NCBI GenBank assembly: GCA_031414695.1
Contig: JANNWG010000016.1
Location: 1 to 64,000, forward strand
Direction of reading: 5' to 3'
Source: UKL13-2 sp031414695
Lineage (GTDB): Bacteria > Pseudomonadota > Gammaproteobacteria > Burkholderiales > Usitatibacteraceae
DNA length: 64,000 bases
Each line of letters starts with the position of its first letter. Within the stretch, counting starts at the first letter, position 1. Below the pieces are notes generated by a model. It had not been told where the DNA came from. It was given only the letters and a program-made list of their open reading frames with translations, and searched no databases. Below, in pieces: positions 16,609-24,323 of this stretch. The position numbers and the translations under genes are program-made.

Positions 16609-17394
16609 TTACGCTTGAAAGTGAGCAGGCGAGGGCGCAAACACAAATGGGGCATCTTGCTTGGCCTCCATTTCACGACAAAGCATATATAACAGGGCGG
16701 AAGCTATGGATTCAATAGCGGGAATCTCAGATTGATGCTCGCCAGGATGACTCATTGCGCGCATTTGTGACTGAATAGGGCCAGGTACAAATACGCCAAA
16801 ATGCATGGTCGAATCAGCCGAAATTTCATCGTTCCAGATTTTTGCGATGTGAGTCAAGCTCGCTTTAGTCGTTGCAAACGCGCCCCAGTAGGCTTTGGGG
16901 GCAAAGGCATGTGTCTCAGATAAAAATGCCACGCGAGCACTTGCCGCGCGCTTTAACATCGGCAAGCAGTGGCGCGTAATGGCGACAGGCGCGGCAATAT
17001 TAACCGTCAAGTGCGCGTTCCATGTTGCCAAATCTTGAAGTGCTAGTGGCGACAACGGTGCCATGTGACTCGCCGCATGGAAAATACCATCGAGCCGCTT
17101 AAAGGTTGCAAAGACGGTCTCCGCTAAACCTTTGTAATCAGCTTCTTTCGCGTTTAAAAAATTGAGTGCGAGGCTAGCCGGCTGCGGATAACCAGCGGCT
17201 TCAATCTCGTCATAGAGCTTGTCGAGCGACAATTGCCGACTGCCATGCAAAATGACCGTCGCACCGTGTTTCGCATAGGTAAGGGCAGCCATGCGACCGA
17301 TGCTGCCAGTGGCTCCTGTGACTAAAATTATGCGGTCTTTTAGACAATCGGCAGCAGGGGCAAAGTTAACAGGAATGTGATGGATATCGGTCAT
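16609..17394 (-). CDS. Short-chain dehydrogenase-like protein, catalytic Tyr replaced
   Basis: A 261-residue Rossmann protein of the YciK-like short-chain dehydrogenase group: TGATGSIG (26-33) for the cofactor and AASH in place of the NAAG motif. In the catalytic stretch AYWGAFATTKASL the Lys177 is kept but the residue four before it, normally Tyr, is Phe173. The position 13 before Phe173 is Glu160 rather than Ser, with Ser159 one residue off. Normal SDR oxidoreduction is therefore doubtful. It overlaps the upstream hpnE by 4 bases (ATGA), so it is coupled to squalene synthesis genes. It may be a non-catalytic partner or an enzyme with changed chemistry; this is inference. Confidence 0.8.
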   Translation of the reverse strand: MTDIHHIPVNFAPAADCLKDRIILVTGATGSIGRMAALTYAKHGATVILHGSRQLSLDKLYDEIEAAGYPQPASLALNFLNAKEADYKGLAETVFATFKRLDGIFHAASHMAPLSPLALQDLATWNAHLTVNIAAPVAITRHCLPMLKRAASARVAFLSETHAFAPKAYWGAFATTKASLTHIAKIWNDEISADSTMHFGVFVPGPIQSQMRAMSHPGEHQSEIPAIESIASALLYMLCREMEAKQDAPFVFAPSPAHFQA

Positions 17395-18719
17395 ATTGAG
17401 TTTGTTGCATTGATGGCAGCATCGGCCGCTGCAACGCCGTTTCTTACCGCGCCTTCAAGGGTGGCTGGATAATTTCGCCCGGGGTTTGCCACATCATCGC
17501 CTGCCAAAAAAAGACGCGGCGATTTGGTTACGTGAGATGCACGTGGTGCGGTTGGCGTGCAGGCAAAGGTCGCAAATTTTTCGCGAATTACTTTTTGCCA
17601 AGTCGGTGCTGGTAGCGAGGGTGCGTAGTTTTTTAATTCACGCAACACTTGCGTCGCTAAGCGCTCGTTATCAAGATCATCATGCGGGCCATTTGCAGAA
17701 ATCACAGCAGCAACGATTAATTCTGGCGCATCTGGTGTGTCTGATAATTGGCGACGGTCAAAAAACCATTGCGCTAATCCGGTTGCTTGTCCGAACATGG
17801 GCTCGGCTAGTTTTTCAGATGATGCAAAGCCATAGTAAATGGTTGTAATAGATTCAAAGTCTAATATTGGTGAGCTAATTGAAGCATTATTGGCTGAAAC
17901 GGCAATCCCTAAGCTATCTCTTTGATGTGGCCCTGTGGCAATGATCACCGCATCAACGCTATCAACGATGTCGCCGACTGTCACCAACATGCCATGTTCG
18001 ATGACTTCAACGTGCGACACCTTTACCCCAAGTTTGACCTCACCACCTTGCGCTGTAACCCAAGCCGCTGCAGGTTCTGGAAAAAGTGCGGATAAATCCA
18101 CCTTTGGCAGCAGCAGGTCGCTGGCTTCGCGTTCCCCCGCGAGCGCATCGCGCAAGACGTTGGCAAATACTTGCGCTGAGGCGGTGGCAATCGGTGTGTT
18201 TAACGCAGATACTGTTAATGGCTGCCACAGGTATTGAATCAAATTCGCAGATTGTTTATGTTGCTGCAAAAACACGGCAACGGTTAGTGTGGTGTCAATC
18301 GCAAATTGTGCTTTTTCAAGCGATCGCATGAAACGAATCGCGCTTAATTTATCGCCAACGGTAAGACCCTTGGCGCCCAATAATGCAAATGCCATATGCA
18401 GCGGTGCAGGCAGCAGCGGGGCGCGCAATCGAAAATGCGGCGGCATCGATAGTTTTAGGGGCACGCGATCATAAACACGCGCAGAGACGCCAATGACATC
18501 CATCAGCCGGAGTAATTCACGATAGGCGCCCGATAAAATATGCTGTCCGTTATCGAGCGTACGACCTAAATACTCAACTCGGCGAGCACGTCCACCTAAA
18601 ATGCGTGCTGCTTCATAAACGATGGCAATACCGCCGCGCTCAGTAACGCGAATTGCCGCCGCCATGCCAGAATAACCACCGCCGATAATAGCGATTTTTG
18701 GGCGCTGTCCAGATGGCAT
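17391..18719 (-). CDS. hpnE: Hydroxysqualene dehydroxylase
   Basis: HpnE is the FAD-dependent enzyme that reduces hydroxysqualene to squalene, the last step of the HpnCDE route. The N-terminus has the dinucleotide-binding motif IAIIGGGYSGMAAA, then GRARRVEYLGRTLDNGQHILSG, typical of amine-oxidase/phytoene-desaturase-like flavoproteins and of HpnE in particular. The C-terminus has the second FAD motif LFLAGDDVANPGRNYPATLEGA. I chose the ATG at 18719, which overlaps the hpnD stop as TAATG; an upstream ATG at 18752 would give a longer overlap. The length, 442 residues, is normal for the family. Confidence 0.92.
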   Translation of the reverse strand: MPSGQRPKIAIIGGGYSGMAAAIRVTERGGIAIVYEAARILGGRARRVEYLGRTLDNGQHILSGAYRELLRLMDVIGVSARVYDRVPLKLSMPPHFRLRAPLLPAPLHMAFALLGAKGLTVGDKLSAIRFMRSLEKAQFAIDTTLTVAVFLQQHKQSANLIQYLWQPLTVSALNTPIATASAQVFANVLRDALAGEREASDLLLPKVDLSALFPEPAAAWVTAQGGEVKLGVKVSHVEVIEHGMLVTVGDIVDSVDAVIIATGPHQRDSLGIAVSANNASISSPILDFESITTIYYGFASSEKLAEPMFGQATGLAQWFFDRRQLSDTPDAPELIVAAVISANGPHDDLDNERLATQVLRELKNYAPSLPAPTWQKVIREKFATFACTPTAPRASHVTKSPRLFLAGDDVANPGRNYPATLEGAVRNGVAAADAAINATNSI

Positions 18720-19567
18720 TACGCTGTTACCCAGGTCTTCCATGCCAACCATAATTTACGAATAGGCGTGAGTGACGTGCGTTGATTGAGCACCCTGTAA
18801 CCATCACTAGCGATTTCGTCTAATAAAGTACGATAGATGGCGGACATAATTAGTCCGGGCCTTTGTGGACGGCGGTCTTCAGGCGATAATGCTTCAAACG
18901 CTGCGCTGTATAAAGACTTTGCTCGTTCTGTCTGAAACGCCATTAATGCCACAAATGCAGGTGAATGTTTGGCATTTAATAAATCGGCTATGGGTACGTT
19001 GAAACGATCCAGCTCCTGTTGCGGCAAATAGACGCGGTCGCGTCGCGCATCTTCGCCGACATCGCGAATGATATTGGTCATCTGGAAAGCTAGGCCGAGA
19101 TGCTCGGCATACTCGATGGTGCGTGGATTGGAATAGCCGAAAATACTCGCGGATAGTTGCCCAACCACGCCAGCAACACGGTGACAATAAAGTTGTAATT
19201 CGTCCCAATCGCGATAGCGTTTTTTAACTAAATCCATTTCCATACCGTCAATGATTTCGTTTAAGCGCGCCGCGTCAATTTGAAATTGTTTAGTTGCTGG
19301 TTGCAGCGCAATCGTAACGGGATGCGTAGGGTGATCATTAAACAAATTGGCAATTTCTGCCCGCCACCAGCCGAGCTTAGCGCGCGCCACATCATGATCG
19401 GTAACCTCATCGGCAATGTCATCCACTTCGCGGCAAAACGCATAAAGTGCGGTGATGGCGCGGCGGCGTTCTGGCGGTAAAAAACGAAAGCTATAGTAAA
19501 AGCTTGAGCCGCTGGCAGCTGCTTTATCAGCGCAATACTGATCTGCAATGGAGTTTTGAGGGTTCAT
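18719..19567 (-). CDS. hpnD: Presqualene diphosphate synthase
   Basis: HpnD condenses two farnesyl diphosphates to presqualene diphosphate. The 282-residue protein has the aspartate-rich motifs of the squalene/phytoene synthase fold: REVDDIADEV in the first, and DVGEDARRDRVYLPQ in the second, with FYYSFRFLPPERR near the start. The ATG at 19567 overlaps the hpnC stop as TAATG, which supports this start over an in-frame codon at 19612. It is the middle gene of hpnC-hpnD-hpnE. Confidence 0.95.
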   Translation of the reverse strand: MNPQNSIADQYCADKAAASGSSFYYSFRFLPPERRRAITALYAFCREVDDIADEVTDHDVARAKLGWWRAEIANLFNDHPTHPVTIALQPATKQFQIDAARLNEIIDGMEMDLVKKRYRDWDELQLYCHRVAGVVGQLSASIFGYSNPRTIEYAEHLGLAFQMTNIIRDVGEDARRDRVYLPQQELDRFNVPIADLLNAKHSPAFVALMAFQTERAKSLYSAAFEALSPEDRRPQRPGLIMSAIYRTLLDEIASDGYRVLNQRTSLTPIRKLWLAWKTWVTA

Positions 19568-20388
19568 TAGAATTTTAGTAGTGCTGCAGGAGCAATCGTT
19601 AGCCAATCCCACGTCGTTAATTTAGGGCGGTAGCGAAATATGTCACCATCAGCAGCGTCAATTTTATCGACAATCGCCATCCCGCCCGCGACAATTAAGC
19701 GCAGCTCAGCACCAAAACGCCCCGTCATTTTTCGAGAGAGCGGCGCACCGCGCTGCATCATGCTGCGCGCCCGCGATGTTTGGAAACGCATCATCTCACG
19801 CCATGCGGGACTACAGTTGCTGCCTTTAATATCTGATTTCGATAGACCGTAATAGGCCAATTCATCCTTTGGCAAATAGACGCGCCCGCCATCATTTTTT
19901 TGCCAATCAATGGCGACATCTTGCCAGTGATTAATGAGCTGCAAGGCTGAACAGATGTCATCACTCATTGCTAAATTATCTGCCTCGGTGGCGTGAAATA
20001 AATGGAGCAACAAACGTCCAATTGGATTCGCCGAGCGTCGGCAATACTCCATTAACTCGGCAAAATTTTCATAGGACGTTTGGGTTACATCCTGTGTAAA
20101 CGCATCGAGCAAATCGCGAAACAATTGCAATGGCAATTGATGCTCTCGTATTGTTGAAGCCAATGCTTGAAACAATGCGGATTCGCTTTTAGTGCCAGCC
20201 TCAATTAAATCAAGCTCATGTGCGTACGCTGACAAATTCGCCAATCGCTCGGCAATCGGCACACTTCCCTCGTCCGCAAAATCGTCAGCGCTGCGTGCAA
20301 ATTGATAAATGACCTCCACCGGCCGCCGCAAATGCGCGGGCAATAAAATAGAGGCTACAGGGAAATTTTCGTAATGATCTACTGGCAC
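19567..20388 (-). CDS. hpnC: Hydroxysqualene synthase
   Basis: HpnC converts presqualene diphosphate to hydroxysqualene. The 273-residue protein begins DHYENFPVASILLPAHLR, a stretch characteristic of HpnC. It carries ARSADDFADEG as the first aspartate motif and HWQDVAIDWQKNDGGRVYLP as the second, with the altered spacing that separates HpnC from HpnD. It is the first gene of the four-gene minus-strand operon, whose later junctions all overlap by 1 or 4 bases. Squalene is usually the precursor of hopanoids, but the cyclase gene is not in this window. Confidence 0.93.
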   Translation of the reverse strand: MPVDHYENFPVASILLPAHLRRPVEVIYQFARSADDFADEGSVPIAERLANLSAYAHELDLIEAGTKSESALFQALASTIREHQLPLQLFRDLLDAFTQDVTQTSYENFAELMEYCRRSANPIGRLLLHLFHATEADNLAMSDDICSALQLINHWQDVAIDWQKNDGGRVYLPKDELAYYGLSKSDIKGSNCSPAWREMMRFQTSRARSMMQRGAPLSRKMTGRFGAELRLIVAGGMAIVDKIDAADGDIFRYRPKLTTWDWLTIAPAALLKF

Positions 20389-20574
20389 GGGAGCAATAAA
20401 TTTAGAGCGATGAGCTGAGGACTTGCATTATAAGCAGCACATTTCCTGTTGCGCCTTTAAACAAAGATTGAACTCAAGCTCGATAGGAATGTGTTGCAAA
20501 AGCTGTGCATCCCCACTAAAAGACCGGATTTGTTCGCAAATTAACAAACCAGCAGCGTTTTGTCCTGATTCAGT

Positions 20575-20580
20575 TATAAT
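20575..20580 (+). promoter_or_regulatory. Candidate -10 box of tRNA-Leu
   Basis: A consensus TATAAT 27 bases before the tRNA 5' end. I see no good -35 hexamer at 16-18 bases upstream, so only the -10 is supported. Confidence 0.4.
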
Positions 20581-20607
20581 TTTAGGCTACCCAGTAATAT
20601 CACGCGT

Positions 20608-20692
20608 GCGAGTGTGGCGGAATTGGTAGACGCACTGGATTTAGGTTCCAGCGCCGTAAGGTGTGTGGGTTCGAGTCCCTCCACTCGCACCA
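20608..20692 (+). tRNA. tRNA-Leu (anticodon TAG)
   Basis: The 7-bp acceptor stem GCGAGTG/CACTCGC, a long variable arm, the T-loop GTTCGAGTC and an encoded CCA end are all visible. The anticodon stem CTGGA/TCCAG encloses loop TTTAGGT, giving anticodon TAG (reads CUA). Its length of 85 bases fits a class II tRNA. It lies 114 bases before tig, the usual position in this group. Confidence 0.95.
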
Positions 20693-20806
20693 TTTTTATT
20701 CTTGATGTCGCGGCTCATGTAATTCATGAGCGGCGCATCAATTCGTGCTGCGCCCGTCTGCTGATGTTTTTGACACAGCAATGCGGTTTTATTTCAGGAA
20801 CGTCTC

Positions 20807-22126
20807 ATGCAAGCTCAAACTTCTGCTGCAACCCCCACTACCACAAACAACTTGATTCGCAATATCGCGTTGTCATTGCCGGCAACTGAAATTGAATCTG
20901 AAATTACCCAGCGCTTAAAGCGTATTGCGCGTACCGCCAAAATGTCTGGCTTTCGTCCGGGTAAAGTGCCATTCAATATTGTTGTGAATCAATATGGTTA
21001 TCAGGTACGCCAAGAAGTGATGTCAGATGTGGTGCAAAAGTCATTTGCGGATGAAGTTCAAAAGCAACAATTTCGCGTTGCAGGTTATCCACAATTTGCG
21101 CCTGCAAATTCTGGTCAATCGGCTGATAAATTTGAATTCACCGCCACGTTTGAAATTTATCCCGAAGTCACAATCGGCGCATTAGCCGGAAAAGCATTAG
21201 AACGCGCTGCTGTTTCTGTTGCAGAAGCTGATGTTGACAACACCTTAGAGACCTTGCGTAAACAGCGTGCGTCCTACGATAAAACGGATCGTGCTGCACA
21301 AAAGAGTGATTTTGTTGTTGTTGATTTCAACGGCACAATGAATGGCGAGCCGTTCCAAGGTGGTCAGGCAGAAAATTTTGGGATTGTGCTTGGCGAAGGT
21401 CGCATGTTGGCCGATTTTGAGGCGGCAATAACGGGCATGAAGGGTGAAGAGCAAAAAACCTTTGATTTAACATTCCCCGATAACTATCAGCCTGAACTAG
21501 CTGGAAAGACCGTGCAATTTAGCGTTACAGTAAAGGTTGTTAACGCGCCAAAGTTGCCAGACATCAATGAAGATTTTGCCAAGACGCTAGGCGTTCTTGA
21601 CGGTAACGTTGCAACAATGCGTGCAGAAATTAAAGCCAATCTGGAGCGCGAGTTGAAAAAGCGTTTACAGGCCAAATCTAAAGATCAGGTGATGGATGCG
21701 TTAGCGGAATCAAGCTCGCTTGAACTGCCGCGCTCCCTAGTTGACAACGAAATTGCCCGTCTTCAAGCAGAGGCTGTCAAAGATTTGGAAAAGCGCGGTA
21801 TGACAACCAAAGATTTGCAATTGCCACCTGAGTTATTCATGGAGCGAGCGGAGAAACGCGTAAAACTCGGCTTGATTTTGAGTGAAGTGGTGAAACAGAA
21901 TTCTTTGCGCGCTAAACCTGAGCAAATTCGTGCGATGGTTGAAGAGCATGCAGAGAGCTTTGAAGATCCGGCGCAGATGGTACGTTGGTATTACAGCGAT
22001 CCTCAGCGCTTAGGTGAAGTTGAAGCCATGGTGCTGGAAGACAACGTTGTTGAATGGGCAGCAGCACAAATGCAGGTATCAGCACCTACTAAAACATTCG
22101 ACGAAGTCATGGATATTAAGCGCTAG
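20807..22126 (+). CDS. tig: Trigger factor
   Basis: Trigger factor is the ribosome-associated chaperone and prolyl isomerase that meets nascent chains. The 439-residue protein has the ribosome-binding domain with the signature SGFRPGKVPFNIV (the G-F-R-x-G-K-x-P motif). An FKBP-type isomerase domain in the middle contains DFVVVDFNGTMNGEPF and GMKGEEQKTFDLTFP. The helical C-terminal chaperone domain comes last. Length is normal for the family. It starts the tig-clpP-clpX-lon block, in which substrates can be folded or degraded. Confidence 0.97.
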   Translation: MQAQTSAATPTTTNNLIRNIALSLPATEIESEITQRLKRIARTAKMSGFRPGKVPFNIVVNQYGYQVRQEVMSDVVQKSFADEVQKQQFRVAGYPQFAPANSGQSADKFEFTATFEIYPEVTIGALAGKALERAAVSVAEADVDNTLETLRKQRASYDKTDRAAQKSDFVVVDFNGTMNGEPFQGGQAENFGIVLGEGRMLADFEAAITGMKGEEQKTFDLTFPDNYQPELAGKTVQFSVTVKVVNAPKLPDINEDFAKTLGVLDGNVATMRAEIKANLERELKKRLQAKSKDQVMDALAESSSLELPRSLVDNEIARLQAEAVKDLEKRGMTTKDLQLPPELFMERAEKRVKLGLILSEVVKQNSLRAKPEQIRAMVEEHAESFEDPAQMVRWYYSDPQRLGEVEAMVLEDNVVEWAAAQMQVSAPTKTFDEVMDIKR

Positions 22127-22144
22127 TTTGTAAGCGCTAGTTTG
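22117..22144 (+). repeat. 14-bp perfect tandem repeat at the tig stop codon
   Basis: TAAGCGCTAGTTTG occurs twice head to tail (22117-22130 and 22131-22144). The tig stop codon TAG at 22124-22126 lies in the first copy, so loss or gain of one unit would not alter the protein. It looks like a recent slippage or duplication event. Confidence 0.85.
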
Positions 22145-22193
22145 CGAACCAATCGTTATCTTGCGCTGTCACATATTGCAATAGGAGAAGTAA

Positions 22194-22871
22194 ATGAAAA
22201 ATTTCGTTGATTTTCAGTCCCGCGCATACGATATCACTGGTATGGCGCCAGGTTATAACGAGTACGGTCAGCCACAGGGCTTGGGTTACATCCCAATGGT
22301 TATTGAGCAATCTGGGCGCGGTGAGCGCGCGTTTGACATTTATTCGCGGCTATTAAAAGAGCGCGTGATATTTTTGGTCGGCGAAGTTAATGACGCGACC
22401 GCGAATGTGATTGTCGCACAAATGTTATTTTTGGAAAGTGAAAATCCTGATAAAGACATTTCGCTCTACATTAACTCTCCTGGCGGTTCAGTCACAGCGG
22501 GTTTGGCAATGTATGACACGATGCAATTTATCCGCCCAAATGTCGCGACACTTTGCACAGGTTTTGCGGCAAGCATGGGCGCCTTCCTGCTAGCCGCAGG
22601 CGCAAAAGGTAAGCGCGCCTGTTTGCCGAATTCACGCGTAATGATTCACCAAGTGTCCGGCGGGTTTCGTGGACAGGCATCCGACATTGCCATTCACGCT
22701 AAAGAAACTTTATTCCTTAAACAGCGCTTAAATGAAATCATGGCTAAACACACTGGGCAAGCCATTGAAACGGTAGAAAAAGACACGGATCGCGATAATT
22801 TCTTGTCTGCTGAAGAAGCGCAAAAATACGGTATCATCGATCGCATATTAGAAAACCGCGCCCAAGCATAA
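22194..22871 (+). CDS. clpP: ATP-dependent Clp protease proteolytic subunit
   Basis: ClpP is the serine-protease barrel that degrades proteins fed by ClpX or ClpA. The 225-residue protein has Ser127 in GFAASMGAF, His152 in VMIHQ and an Asp near 201 in the DRDNF stretch, the full catalytic triad. The oligomerisation and substrate strands (SLYINSPGGSV) are intact. The residues after the His read VSGG rather than the common PLGG, a small variation near the active site. An AGGAG ribosome site lies 6 bases before the ATG. Confidence 0.97.
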   Translation: MKNFVDFQSRAYDITGMAPGYNEYGQPQGLGYIPMVIEQSGRGERAFDIYSRLLKERVIFLVGEVNDATANVIVAQMLFLESENPDKDISLYINSPGGSVTAGLAMYDTMQFIRPNVATLCTGFAASMGAFLLAAGAKGKRACLPNSRVMIHQVSGGFRGQASDIAIHAKETLFLKQRLNEIMAKHTGQAIETVEKDTDRDNFLSAEEAQKYGIIDRILENRAQA

Positions 22872-22949
22872 TCTTGGGAAGAGTATCAACAGGATGTTGG
22901 TGCGCTGCGGTAGGCGATGTGCCTCGTGATTTTGGAATGAAAGCGCAGC

Positions 22950-24215
22950 ATGTCTGAAAAAAACAGTGAGAAGCTATTGTATTGTTCCTTCTGCGGCAAA
23001 AGCCAGCACGAAGTGAGAAAGCTCATTGCTGGCCCGTCAGTTTTTATTTGTGACGAATGCATCGACCTTTGTAACGACATCATTCGCGAAGAGACGCAAG
23101 CTGATCCGAATACTAAGTCTAGCAAGCACGAGCTGCCTACGCCTCATGAGATTTGCAACATTCTCGATGAGTACGTGATCGATCAGTTACAAGCTAAAAA
23201 AATCCTCTCCGTCGCGGTGTACAACCACTACAAACGGCTAAAAGCTAGCCCAAAAGAGGCAGAAGTTGAGCTTGCTAAATCAAACATATTGTTAATTGGT
23301 CCAACAGGCTCCGGCAAAACATTGCTGGCTCAAACGCTCGCTAGATTGCTTAATGTGCCCTTTGTGATTGCAGATGCCACCACGTTGACAGAAGCAGGTT
23401 ATGTCGGTGAGGATGTTGAAAATATCATCCAAAAGCTTCTGCAAAAGTGTGATTACGATGTAGAAAAAGCCCAGCGCGGCATAGTCTATATTGACGAAAT
23501 TGATAAAATCTCACGCAAATCTGATAACCCCTCAATCACCCGTGACGTGTCGGGTGAGGGCGTACAGCAAGCATTACTAAAACTAATTGAAGGAACCATC
23601 GCCTCGGTACCGCCACAAGGTGGGCGTAAGCATCCTAATCAAGAATTTGTCCAGCTTGATACCACCAACATTTTATTTATTTGCGGTGGCGCATTTAGTG
23701 GACTAGAAAAAGTTATTCAAAACCGCACCGATAAAGTTGGTATTGGTTTTGATGCCGATGTACGAAGCGAAGAAGATCGCAACGCCACTAGCAAATTACT
23801 GCGCGATGTAGAGCCCGAAGATTTAATAAAATACGGGCTGATTCCTGAGTTTGTCGGACGATTGCCAGTCGTGGCAACATTAGAAGAGTTAGATGTGAAG
23901 GCGCTGGTGCGTATTTTGACAGAGCCAAAAAATGCGCTTACCAAACAATACGAAAAGCTTTTTGCAATGGAAAATGTCTCACTCGAATTTCGAGATTCCG
24001 CATTAGCGGCTATATCAAAACGCGCGCTAGAGCGCAAAACCGGCGCCCGTGGCTTGCGGTCTATTATTGAGCATGCACTGCTCGATGTGATGTTTGACCT
24101 GCCTTCGATGAGTAATGTCGAAAAAGTCGTCGTTGATGAAAACACCATTATCGGCAACCAGAAGCCACTATTGATGTACTCAGATCAGCTCAAAGCGGTC
24201 GGCGCGGATTTATAA
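22950..24215 (+). CDS. clpX: ATP-dependent Clp protease ATP-binding subunit ClpX
   Basis: ClpX unfolds tagged proteins and threads them into ClpP. The N-terminal zinc domain has Cys12, Cys15, Cys34 and Cys37. The AAA+ module has Walker A GPTGSGKT (117-124), Walker B IVYIDEIDK, the pore loop AGYVGEDVE and the sensor/arginine region ending with RKTGARGLR. The length, 421 residues, is standard. It follows clpP by 78 bases and is co-oriented, the common arrangement. Confidence 0.98.
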   Translation: MSEKNSEKLLYCSFCGKSQHEVRKLIAGPSVFICDECIDLCNDIIREETQADPNTKSSKHELPTPHEICNILDEYVIDQLQAKKILSVAVYNHYKRLKASPKEAEVELAKSNILLIGPTGSGKTLLAQTLARLLNVPFVIADATTLTEAGYVGEDVENIIQKLLQKCDYDVEKAQRGIVYIDEIDKISRKSDNPSITRDVSGEGVQQALLKLIEGTIASVPPQGGRKHPNQEFVQLDTTNILFICGGAFSGLEKVIQNRTDKVGIGFDADVRSEEDRNATSKLLRDVEPEDLIKYGLIPEFVGRLPVVATLEELDVKALVRILTEPKNALTKQYEKLFAMENVSLEFRDSALAAISKRALERKTGARGLRSIIEHALLDVMFDLPSMSNVEKVVVDENTIIGNQKPLLMYSDQLKAVGADL

Positions 24216-24230
24216 GTTGTTGAATATCAA

Positions 24231-24259
24231 CTTGTATTTTCGTCTTGTCATCCCCATGT
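24231..24259 (+). promoter_or_regulatory. Sigma-32-type heat-shock promoter of lon
   Basis: CTTGTAT at 24231-24237 and CCCCATGT at 24252-24259, spaced by 14 bases. The second box matches the RpoH consensus fully and the first in four or more positions. It is 64 bases before the lon start. Confidence 0.7.
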
Positions 24260-24323
24260 CATCTCCTCTAATTGACTAAACACCGAACACTCCAATCGGT
24301 GCCATTAAATAAAGACCTTAGCT

